From contig NC_089321.1 in assembly GCF_036669915.1 (NCBI RefSeq), positions 17,830,098 to 17,894,097 on the forward strand: a stretch of DNA of 64,000 nt. The letters are read 5' to 3'. Below, in pieces: positions 46,060-56,050 of this stretch. How positions within the stretch are numbered: position 1 is the first letter of the stretch; the number at the start of each line of letters is the position of its first letter. The notes below the pieces were generated by a model that did not search any database, was not told the DNA's origin, and saw only the letters and a list, made by a program, of their open reading frames with translations. The translations under genes and the position numbers were made by a program. The stretch comes from Pocillopora verrucosa. Taxonomy: Eukaryota; Cnidaria; Anthozoa; Scleractinia; Pocilloporidae.

Positions 46060-48370
46060 TCATTCTCGATGACTGCGCTGCTTCGAGAGATGTGAAGCAC
46101 CAAAAATCTACAGGACCATAGAGCTCCTGGCTGTTGAAGTGAAACTACAAGACACACATGCAGTCCTACTCGGAATATGTAGACCACGGCAGAGTACTGG
46201 AACCAATTAACATCAACTGTTGGAAGAGGAACTCGACAAGATAATTTCATGGGCCATCTCCAAACGCCAAACTGTCATCATTACATGGAATCTAAACTTA
46301 GACAGACTGAAACCAAGGGAAAGAGAAGGAAAGCTGTTAATAGATGTAGAGGAAGTGCTTGAGCTTAAATGCTTGATTGACATAGTTACACGGGTAACCC
46401 TAACATCCTCTACCCTCCTAGACGTGATACTCACCAGCAAACCAGGCCTGTTCGAGTCAACTGGAGTTGCAGAGATGGGGTTCAGTGACCATGAATTGAT
46501 ATATGGATTTTTCAACAAAGCAGTGAAACAACATACCACAAATATTGTTAACTGCAGAAGTAGGAGGCACCTAGTTCTAAAAAAAATTCAAAAGGACCTT
46601 AAAGACATAGGGGGGTTCGAGAACCCATCAGCACCAGTTAATGAACAATACACACACTGGAAAAAGGAGTTTACAAAAATCATAGACAAGCACTTACCTG
46701 TTAAAAAAGATGAGAGTAAGAATGAACAATGTCCCCTATATGAATGCGGAATGGAAGGCAGCAATACATAAGAAAAGGAAGTAGGCAAAAACAGTAAGTC
46801 ATGGGAGTTGATGAAAAGGTGGCAAAACAAAACAACGCCGCTGAGAAGGAGAACAATCAAGGAGCACTGGAAAAAGATCTCCAGTGATCCAAGGGATAAC
46901 CCCAGACAATTTTTTGGAACATTCGTCACCTCAAAAGGCAAAAACGACAAGGTTGACACATCTCTAGACATCCAAGGAAAAGTGCAACAAGATCAGCAGC
47001 TCGTAGCAGTAGAATTTACAAATTATTTCTCAACAGTCGCAGACAACATAGAAGGGTCCAAGGTAGCAAATCTGGCTGACGTTGAGAGTGGAAATCATTC
47101 TAGTGTCAAAGTAATCGGCTCAAGGTACACTGCAAAGTCACTCTGATCTAAGCCTTTAGACAGAAAGGATGTAGTTAGTGCCATACAGATTATTGACCCC
47201 CACAAGGCTGCAGGCCATGATGTGATACCATCTGGTATTTTGAAGCTAGTTTCAGAAGAGCTGGCACCACCACTCACTAAAATATTCAACCAGGTGATAA
47301 AGGATAGAGAATAGCCCGAAGAGTGGAAAAAGGGAGAATGGACTCCTGTCCATAACAAAGAAGATCCACACGACAAAGCTAACTACAGACCAGTCATTGC
47401 ATTGCCCGCTGTGGACAAGATATTTGAACAGTTACTTTGCAAACAAATTGCAAATATGTTTGAACACATCTTTGATCCATTTATGTCAGCATATGGGAAG
47501 CAGTGTAGCTGTGAAACAACACTCATTTGCTTGGTTTAGGCTTGGAAACAAGCGCTGGATCAAGAAAAAACTGTTGGTATACTATCAATGGACGTGAGAA
47601 AAACATTCAACTCATTCCATAGACTTTACTTATGGCTAGATTGAAAGCCTATGGCTTCTCTCAGCATGCACTAGATCTGATGAGGTCATATTTTAGTGGT
47701 CGAGAAAACAGGATAACAATCGGCCAAGTGATAAGTAGTTGGAAAGGAATTAGTAGGTGCTGCCCACAAGGGTCATAGAATAATAATCAAAATGATCTCT
47801 TCTATGTTCAACAAGAGAGCCAGCTCTCAGTTTGTGCTGACAATGATCAGCTATACTATGCTCACAAGGATCCCGAACAAGTTGCAATAGGAATAAATAA
47901 GGATGGCAAACAAACATCTAGTTGGTACAGTAACAACTATCTTTTGGGAAACCTCAGTAAATATCAGGTCATGGTTGTATCTAAAGGCACTCCACAGTTA
48001 GCGGGGGAAATTTCCGACTCTTGCAATGTTATATCCAAAGATGAGCTGAAGTCACTGGGGGTGACAATTGACAGGAACTTACATTTCACTGAACACATAT
48101 CAGCACCTTGTAAGAAAGTTAGCGTGGGTGTTGGGGTATTGATGAGGATGTGGAAACTAATTCCAGTGGAGGCCCAGTCGAGGATATTCCAGGCTGCTAC
48201 TTCACCCTACTGCGGACTAGTATGGCACTTTTGTAGGAGTTTCAACAGTAGGAAACTAGAGCGAGTCAATGAGAGGGGCTTGAGAGCAGTATACTGTGAT
48301 TTTAGTTCTCCATATGGTGAACTTCTTGCTAAGGCTCATCTTACGAGCTTGTACAAGAGGTGACTGCAGG
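46060..48370 (+). mobile_element. Degenerate non-LTR retrotransposon (endonuclease plus RT) inside the Polinton-like element
   Basis: Plus-strand segments in order: about 46100-46210 LLAVEVKLQDTHAVLLGICR (endonuclease), 46220-46771 with LNLDRLKPRERE, STLLDVILTSKPGLF and GFSDHELIYGF (end of an APE-type endonuclease), 46808-47146 (linker, FTNYFSTVADNIEG), 47155-47620 with HKAAGHDVIPSGILKLVSEE and ANYRPVIALPAVDKIFEQLL (reverse transcriptase fingers), 47620-47940 with many stops, and 47944-48363 with LKSLGVTIDRNLHFTEHISA and YCGLVWHFCRS. The catalytic YADD region is damaged. It is younger than the element it interrupts. Confidence 0.78.
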
Positions 48371-49104
48371 ACATAGCTATTCTAATGTTCAAGGTCAAAT
48401 ACTACTACGATATACTACTATACTACGATATACAACAGAGTAGTATAGAATCCACAAAATAGACCTGACATTCACTTATTACAGAGTTTTAAAACATTTA
48501 TAGTACACAGACATAGTTTTATAAGTGCATAATGTACAGAATTTCACATTACACAAGATACCGTACACAATATATAGAATTTACAATATAGATCTAACTT
48601 TCATTTATCAGATACAGTTTTAATGCATTCATAGTATTTTCTTACATTTGGTAGGTGGATAGATTTTTGGAATATACTATTGTAAACATCATATATAATA
48701 TATAGACCATTACATAATATTCAAAGTATTTTTGCAATTCTCAAAATTATTTTTACAATCATCTTTATTACTACTGTACTTAACAGATTCACCCTTAGTT
48801 TCTGTTTGTTTGAACCATTTTGTTATGGTGTCTGCGATTCGTAAGCTACTTTTGCCGTCTAGCTAAAAGACTTAGACACTTAAATGAAGTTGTTAATTGA
48901 TTGATTGATTGATTAATTGATATCAACTTAAGCTCATGGTCACTATCAATTAAATCAATAAAAAAAATGAATCGTGATAACATTCCATTGAATGCATTGA
49001 TAGTGGATACGAAGCGCGAGTAAACGCTCTCGGAGCGTCTACTTTCAACAAGTAAGTTGTCTTTAAAACATATTAAAGTTCACAAAGCAACCAGGTGGAC
49101 AATC
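48371..49104. other. AT-rich interval after the LINE
   Basis: It starts with TACTACGATATACTACTATACTACGATATACAACAG, a short degenerate tandem. It includes TTGATTGATTGATTGATTAATTGAT at about 48897. No gene signal. Confidence 0.5.
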
Positions 49105-49318
49105 AGACATGGTGTGATGCTACTCTGGTTTAAAGATTTAATGAATGTAACCGAGAAGTTACAATTCATTGACCCAACGTTTCGACACTCCTGTCCAGTG
49201 TCTTCATCAGGGGTGATGAAGGCACTAGACAGGAGTGTCGAAACGTCGGGTCTATGAATTATAACTTCTCGGTTACATTCATTAAATCTTAAAACCAGAG
49301 TAGCATCAAACCATGTCT
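49105..49318. mobile_element. Foldback (long inverted repeat) element 3
   Basis: The left arm GACATGGTGTGATGCTACTC, TTTAATGAATGTAACCGAGA, CGTTTCGACACTCCTGTC is mirrored by the right arm GACAGGAGTGTCGAAACG, TCTCGGTTACATTCATTAAA, GAGTAGCATCAAACCATGTC. Each arm is about 95 bp with a loop of about 25 bp containing CTTCATCAGGGGTGATGAAG, itself a hairpin. There are few mismatches, so it is probably recent. Confidence 0.85.
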
Positions 49319-52300
49319 GAGTGGTCTTTGTTGGTCTAGGAAAAAGCAATATGACAAGTGAAATGCAATTTATTCCAGATAAAAAAAACGTTGGATGCGA
49401 TATAATTTTCAATAAAATACATCCGAAAAGGTTGAAATCTTCCAGTATTAGCTTGGCTCAGGATACTCCTTTTTATGTGACGCGTGATTAGTTTAAAAAG
49501 TTATCCGTGATGCGTGAGTTAAAATAAACATTCAGCGGGATGTGTGATTGGAACCCCCTTTTTAACTCGTAAATTGCGCGCATGCGCAAGAGCGAGTTAT
49601 AGATACGATCTGGGGAATGGAATTCGCTCGCTCGCTCGATTGGTCGATTCCTGTAAACTTTTTTTAGATTTTAGGCTTTTGAGTGCATTTTATAGTTTTT
49701 GGCGAGCAATAAACAGACTAAATGGCGACCTTTGTTGCTAAGAATAGTGGTGGGGTGAAAAAGAAGCCAAAGATAATCTTAAAAGAGTTTTTTTTTTTTT
49801 CGTTTTAGTTTCAACAAGCGGCGCCAGCGACTGGCAGGCATGCAAGGATTCACACTGAAATAACAGAACAACCTTCGTTTTTCATGAAATTGTAATTTAC
49901 AATCCTTGAACTTGAAAACAATCCGAAGATTCATTGAAAATATCACTTACTGCTAAGCGCTCGGAGTTTACAGATGTTCAAAAGCTTTTTCTGTTATAGC
50001 GTGAGATTGAGGACAAAATTGATCATTACGTTTCGTCTCGTGTGTTTTTCCTGTGTGAAGCAACAGAAGATGCCGGCGACTGACGAAATAACAAGTTAAC
50101 ACGAAAATCAAATAACACTTAAACAAACAATTTTAGCTACCGATTTTCAGTGAATTTTTAAAGAACAATTTTCTTTTAAGTTTCAAGACAATTTGAAGAT
50201 TCAACATACATACAACGTACTAAAATGCGAAAGTTACACACCACAAAATTGATAAATAGGCCTGAAATGAAATTCTATCTTGTTATTGATTATACGTTGC
50301 CTAGCACGTGACTTAAATCTACCCAGGCGGAGATCCAAAATGACGGTGGCAGGCTTGGCTTAGTTATATCACTCAAAACTCGTTCCCGTTTGTCTCATTT
50401 GATAAAGAGGGAATCGTTAATGTTTTCATTAAGTCAGTATTGCCTTGATTCTCTAATATTAACAACGAAAGACAGTAAATTTCACTTTTCACCTACATTT
50501 ACTTCCAACCTTTTCTTTTGAACCAGAAACAAAAATGATAGACGTTTAAAACACATGACATCATCCACCTTGTCAAATGTAATAGCATGATCATTTCAAT
50601 TGTAATGCCTTCTTATCCCAACGTTACTTTGTTTCTTTGCTACATTAGCGAACACTGAACTACTGCTCGTACTGTAGATATGACAATCAACCACAAAATT
50701 CCCCAAACCAGATAACATTAAACATAATCTAAAAAATCATGTGTCAATTCACGAGTTTGCTCACAGAGCACTTTGATTCAGTTTCCAGGATTAGGAAAAA
50801 AATGATCCTATCGCAAGCATGTTCATCATAACCCGAGCATTAAGTACGCCTCGAGATGTTGACGGAAGAAAAAGTGGCCCCATGGTTTGTAAGACAAGCC
50901 ATTTCCTGAAGTTCGAACTAATCGAGTAGAAAGCATGAAAACATAGCGCTAAAAAGAACCAGGACCAAACAATGAAATTCACTCCACCTCAGTAGGACTC
51001 CATTTTACCCGTGAATTTGTTTACACTACACATTTGCGGTCCGTAATTTAATTCTCAGATGATTGACGGGTTCTCACATGACAATACTGTTAAAATCAAA
51101 TTACTGCGTCTGACTTAGCGTAAACACGAACATCGCTAACTCACTCTCATGTAATTATCATTTTGGTTGAGGCTTTTACTTCTTAGGGTAAAACAACACA
51201 CCTTCGACATAGCGCGATTTTTTTAAAGAATAAAGTATTCCCTGAGATAGTTAACTGAAGAGAGAATGATAGAAACTTGTTCACGCCATTCACTATCATC
51301 TAACTGAAGACCTACTAGGCAAACTGACATAATCAGTAAGATAACTTCTTTTCCCTTTACACCACGATCGTATTAAATATCCCGAACGATAGGACAAGAA
51401 ACAACTCGAAGAATACGAACACTTTGAAATGTTATTCGAGCGACGAACCGGCGCGGTGGTTTTAAAGCGATGAATGCCAAAGTCATTTTTGGAGCTCTTT
51501 GTATTTCCTTCTCACGTTGCTCTTCGCTAGATATTCGCCTTTTTACTTATGCCTTTTCTTGTTCTACTTTGCGTTCCTCTCGTCGTACTCTGCCTATTTT
51601 AGCGTCCTTTCTAACTTTCGCGCGCGTTTTTCTCGACTCGCTTTACGCCTTTTACTTCTTACTTTCACTGGTCGCTTTGTCTCTCTCTTTCCAGCCTATT
51701 TTCACTCAAAACCCTCTCTCCACGAACTTGAATTATAACAATTTCCTCCGGTTGACAAAGCTTTGGCTCTGCCGGTATTGTTGATTAGAAATTGCAAAAT
51801 ACTGAGAATTACTGTTCAACTGCAACCTCACTACTTTGATTTCCCGCTCAAAACGCTTATTGCAAATTATTTGCTGACGCGGAGCCCACGTGAAGCCCTC
51901 GTGTAATGCCTAACCATGTGCCCGCGGTACGCAACGTCATTTTGATTTGTCGGTGTCTCCTGGCACACAGTAATAGGGTATCCAAGTTACGCACGCAATT
52001 GCACCTGCACATTAATTTCTCGCTCGCCCATCTATTACGTAATGGCTAAGATAGTGCAGTTGGCCGCGCATGCTAAAAGTAGTAACTTGTACGGTCGGTC
52101 GTACGGTCTCAAGTCCTAATTTTTTCAGGTTGATGGGTTACTACTATTACCTATAATTATGGGGTTACGCTGTGCGCGCTGCGAGCTCCCTCATTTCAAT
52201 AAGCTCGTTCCTATAATATTATCTCACCTTCTTTTGGTTCTTAAACGGCTGTTTTCAACTTGCGGTGGCGTAGACCGAAGGCATGAAGAGACCGACTGAA

Positions 52301-53159
52301 CATGATCGAGAACTTGTGTGTTCACCTCAAACTGTTACTCGTTACTTTTCTTCCTAAATTTTGGTGTTGATGAAGCCACGGTGGATCTAAGTCTTTTTAA
52401 TGCTTATTCATGCTCTTCGGACAGTTCCCTCGTAAGGGATGGAAAGCTATCGCAAAGCTCTTCCTTTAGGCCTGATAAGGTATTGGCGAGATTAAATTTA
52501 AGATCGGACGGCATTTTAACGTAAAGCTTGAAACATTCGAGAGCTGAAATGGATACATTATAAATGTCAAACCTTATACGCCTTTCAACAAAAGACGCAA
52601 TGAACCCCATAGCGGCTTACGTGCTTACAAACCGATAGGAAAATATTTACATTCTCTGTCACTGCCAATTGCAGTTTCATTCCACCGAATGTAAATACAT
52701 ATCTCTAAGTCGCTGGTGAGTTAGAATGTGATCAAAGGCAAACAACAGATCTCATTTGGTCCCTGGAGGTCTATGGTATCGAGAGAATAATAAAAGAGAG
52801 CGAGTTCTCTACCATCTGAAGGATGGTCCAAAGCGTGGTTTGGTTGGAGAAGAGCTCTTAATAGTTCTAAGATAACTGAGCTCCCACCAATCAATCCTTG
52901 TGGTGAAATGGGTGTTCAAAATGTGAACAATCAAAAGATCGTCAATCTTGCCAATCTAAATGACCATCAAGACCATCAAAAATAGAAACAATCGATTTAT
53001 TCACTTTTTTGGTCAAAATATGCCAACGGAAATTTCTTTATTGAGATATTCATCAGGGAGAAAGCAACGTGCAGGTATCACATGGACCACGACTCAAACA
53101 GTGAAGTACTTCATTGTAATAATTAAAGTGTTGCTTTTTATGATCAATCAGGATTGAAC
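49319..53159. other. Unexplained interior of the Polinton-like complex
   Basis: 3.8 kb with no supportable gene on either strand. Open frames at 50791, 51470-51784 and 52318-52610 are short, low in complexity or hydrophobic by chance. It contains a (CTCG)n-like block at 49622-49640 and a T run at 49789. Composition is less AT-rich than the capsid-like region. It may be host DNA caught between two element copies. Confidence 0.4.
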
Positions 53160-53784
53160 AACCATACAACACAAAAAATTAAATTTCACTCAGACCAAAA
53201 ATATCAACTTCAAGAAACAAGGGAAGACAGTTTTTCTTTTTCGATCGAAATAGGCATTTTGATCTTCCTTTCAATAATCCTAAAATCCCCTAAAGTCTTT
53301 AGTGTTATCAAGATATGTAAAAGAAGTTTAAATGGAACAACAATATATACAAGAAAATATTTGATTGGAAACAGTAGCCGTTGTGGTTTTTTTTCTTTCT
53401 CTTGAAAAAGATAGAGATGTTGTTTTAAGTGGAACAGTTCAAAAATTAAGACCATATGTACCATCCACTGTTGTTGGAGAAAACATTAAAAATTTCAATA
53501 TACAGAGAAGAACAAATTTAAAATTTGTTCCTAGTGATATTAAACCTTCAGCAGGATTCAACACAAAGGCAAACCCAACAGAAGGAGGAAAGTAGAAAAT
53601 TGTCAGCTCTCACTGGAATACAGATGATGAAAATGCTATAATAAGTTCTCCTTTTAGGTGTAATGGGAAAAAGCCTCTCGACTTTAGTGTAAGGGGAATT
53701 CCTCATAATATATGGGGGAACTTTTAAAACAACATGGAGAGGGTTCAATGGGTTTAATGAGGGTTTAAACTCAGACTGCCATAC
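53160..53784 (+). pseudogene. Right-end open segments of the Polinton-like element, unknown
   Basis: A plus-strand frame up to 53595 (DRDVVLSGTVQKLRPYVPST; LKFVPSDIKPSAGFNTKANP) and its continuation after one stop (IVSSHWNTDDENAIISSPFR) precede the right terminal repeat. The composition is protein-like, but no family was recognised. It is oriented toward the right end, mirroring the capsid-like gene at the left end. Confidence 0.3.
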
Positions 53785-54125
53785 TTTTCTAATTTGCAAA
53801 GACACACTTTTGACAGAAGAACAAATCAAGGCACACCACCACGACTTCTTCATAAGAAGATACAATAATGATGTTGATCCTGTCGAACGATTGAATTTAT
53901 TGGGGATGATGGGATACTGAAGATTGACAAGTTAATATGTTTAAAAAGTATGACATGTTAGTTTAAATAAGGAGAAATATAAAAAGTGTCTCAGTAGTTG
54001 TAAAATGAGAGTTCTGGTAGAAGTTAAAGGGTCAGTATGAAAAAGTGGTCCGGGCTTGTCCCGGATCCCTTCCCATCCTTTTTTCGGTAATTACCTTATC
54101 CCAGAACTCTCATTTCACAACTACT
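53785..54125. repeat. Right terminal inverted repeat of the Polinton-like element
   Basis: Reverse complement of 37253-37607. Its outer 133 bp (53993-54125) start AGTAGTTGT and end ACAACTACT, with the centre GGTCCGGGCTTGTCCCGGATCC. Inward it has GAGAAATATAAAAAGTGTC, ACATGTTAGTTTAAATAAGG and ATACTGAAGATTGACAAG, the complements of the left-end blocks. Confidence 0.78.
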
Positions 54126-54283
54126 CCTTTCATTACTGATTTGAAAAGGGTCTTCAGTTCAATATGTAAGACTACAGTAACATCTCTTAAACCCTACGAC
54201 TTCAACAGTTTCACTACTTTACAAGTCAATTAAAATTGCCAATCGATTTTTCTTTGCTACTACAGCGATGTTGTTCCCACACT

Positions 54284-55954
54284 TCAGGTGGTGTGTAACA
54301 CTGCCTCACTGTACGACAGAATCTGTAGACATTTTGCCTTATCCCCGTCAAAACAAACCACTAATTTTTTTCCGTCCTTAGACAACGCGATTTCTACCGG
54401 TGGAGCTGCGGTTCTAATAGTTCTTACCAATGTTCCCTCTTTGCTATAAACATGTACAGCGTAGCCTTCACAATCACAAACCAAAATTCGACCATTCTCA
54501 GAATCAACTGCAATACCCGCGAGATCTTCAAGCATGCCCTTTCCAATTTCTCGACGAAATTCTCCTTGAAGGCTGAAGACTTTGACACTCTTGCTGTCTG
54601 CGTCAGGCACAAATAATTCTCCGTTGAGGAGCACCGCCTTTTTTGGGGAAGACAACTTCCCTTCACCGAACACGGATTCTAATTTTCCATTAACATTATA
54701 AACCAGAACGCAGGAATTCGTTTCGGAGGTGAGCTCTTGGTATCTCGGACTTGACGTCACAAACAAACGCCCAGATGAATCGTGCGACAGAAAAGTGAAC
54801 TTTACTTTTGGGATGGGAGTCGTTGGGAACTTGCGCTTCAGATTTCCACTTCGGTCGTAATGCAACAATGAATTAGTTTCTCTGTTTAAAACCACAATTT
54901 CATCGTTGTGCGAGTATGTAATGTCCCAAAAGTCGCCAAATATGAAAAGAAACTGAGTGAGATGATTTCCCTCTCGATCAAAAATATGCACGCGTTTGTT
55001 TTCAGCATCCAATACTGCTATGTCTCCGCATTTCTTTGACACCGTCACCGCAAACGGAAAGAAGTTAGGGACCTTAATGCTGCCTCCATCGATATGTTTT
55101 AAGACTTTTTCGTCGCTAAAACTTTCGTTGAGGCCAGCTAGTGAATGTTTGTCGCTATCGACCTCTGCGCTTTTCACGCTCAGATCTCCAAATATAGATT
55201 CTGCGTTATCTAAAGAGAAGTCGCTCTTCGTAAAGGTAAGTTCGAATTTTCGAAAACATTTTCGCCTTGCTGAAAGAATTTGAATACCAGCAACTTTAGC
55301 GAGCTCTTCTAAATGCTGCACCTGTCTCAAACCACGTTTATCTCCGTCTTTCTTCTTCTCGACGCTTTCAACACAGCTGGAGGTCTTTGCTAGCAGATTA
55401 TTTAGTTTTTCCTTTTGTTTGTCGAAGGTAGTTTCGGGGTAATTGTTATTCATGTACTGATCAACTTCAAGAAGTAATTGCTGTTCCTGATCACGAATTA
55501 TGTCAATAACATGATTTGCTGCAGTTTGGATTTCCTTTTTCACATTTTCTGCTTGTTTCTTTATTGAGTTTCGGCGGACGTCCATTTCTTGTATTGCGTT
55601 CTTTAGTCCTTCAAGATTTTCCCTACTTCTTTTCAAAGCTTCCTTGATAAATTCATTATCATAGGCCTTTCTAGAGGGATTTTTTTCAATCAGTCGAGCC
55701 AGCAGATGGTTCTTCGGAAACGCTGAAACTCCGGCGGTTGGAATGAAGGACTCCACTCGGCAAACTGGGCATTCGATACTTGTCATGGTTGAATTTTTAC
55801 ATGTCATCTCCTCTAAACATTCCTGACAAACATTGTGAGCACAATTTGGCAAACATTTTGGCTCTAGAAATTCCTCTAAACAAACCGGACAGCTAACCTC
55901 ATGCTCTACTGCCGCCACAACTTCATATAGTTTTATAGATTGCTTTGTAGCCAT
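54284..55954 (-). CDS. RING finger/coiled-coil/beta-propeller protein (TRIM-NHL-like, no B-box)
   Basis: Probable E3 ubiquitin ligase. Intronless, 556 residues from the ATG at 55954; an in-frame ATG at 56050 adds 32 unconserved residues. The RING is C3HC4: CPVC (C22, C25), NCAHNVCQEC (C38, H40, C43, C46) and CPVC (C62, C65). A coiled coil follows at about residues 100-250 (FIKEALKRSRENLEGLKNAI to LLEVDQYMNNNY), then a linker, then NHL/six-bladed-propeller-type repeats from about 310 to 545 (GDIAVLDAENKRVHIFDREG, GIAVDSENGRILVCDCEGYA, VEIALSKDGKKLVVCFD). No B-box zinc ligands are visible between RING and coiled coil, unlike classical TRIM2/3/71. The stop codon is only about 160 bp from the Polinton-like terminus. 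Confidence 0.85.
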   Translation of the reverse strand: MATKQSIKLYEVVAAVEHEVSCPVCLEEFLEPKCLPNCAHNVCQECLEEMTCKNSTMTSIECPVCRVESFIPTAGVSAFPKNHLLARLIEKNPSRKAYDNEFIKEALKRSRENLEGLKNAIQEMDVRRNSIKKQAENVKKEIQTAANHVIDIIRDQEQQLLLEVDQYMNNNYPETTFDKQKEKLNNLLAKTSSCVESVEKKKDGDKRGLRQVQHLEELAKVAGIQILSARRKCFRKFELTFTKSDFSLDNAESIFGDLSVKSAEVDSDKHSLAGLNESFSDEKVLKHIDGGSIKVPNFFPFAVTVSKKCGDIAVLDAENKRVHIFDREGNHLTQFLFIFGDFWDITYSHNDEIVVLNRETNSLLHYDRSGNLKRKFPTTPIPKVKFTFLSHDSSGRLFVTSSPRYQELTSETNSCVLVYNVNGKLESVFGEGKLSSPKKAVLLNGELFVPDADSKSVKVFSLQGEFRREIGKGMLEDLAGIAVDSENGRILVCDCEGYAVHVYSKEGTLVRTIRTAAPPVEIALSKDGKKLVVCFDGDKAKCLQILSYSEAVLHTT

Positions 55955-56050
55955 ATTTTTGAAGTCTTGATGAAGCAGCACAGTCACCCGACAAAATGGT
56001 CTGTTTGCCTCTTGATATATTTTTACCGTTGTGCTGCGCCTGTCACGCAT

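Larger units (their letters stand above)
37253..54125. mobile_element. Decayed Polinton/Maverick-like element complex
   Basis: Bounded by inverted repeats of about 350 bp (37253-37607 and 53785-54125). Between them are two degenerate copies of a capsid-like gene, a plus-strand coiled-coil gene, uncharacterised element genes, and a broken protein-primed-type family B DNA polymerase. The total of 16.9 kb is within the 15-20 kb range usual for Polintons. Outer ends begin AG (AGCAGTTGT and complement of ACAACTACT), as Polintons often do, but no matching 6-bp target duplication was found. No integrase, packaging ATPase or protease was recognised. Later insertions include a LINE (45.9-48.4 kb), a TTAA MITE, a foldback element and a possible DIRS fragment. 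Two element copies may be merged here, and every element gene seen is broken. Confidence 0.7.

Noticed and set aside
51470-51784. Hydrophobic 104-residue plus-strand frame
   Set aside because: Looks like a signal or membrane protein but is Phe/Leu/Ser-rich from a pyrimidine-rich stretch, overlaps another frame of the same kind, and has no partner exon.
55954-56050. Upstream ATG extending the RING protein by 32 residues
   Set aside because: The added residues show no family similarity and the ATG at 55954 sits at the usual distance before the RING; kept only as an alternative start.
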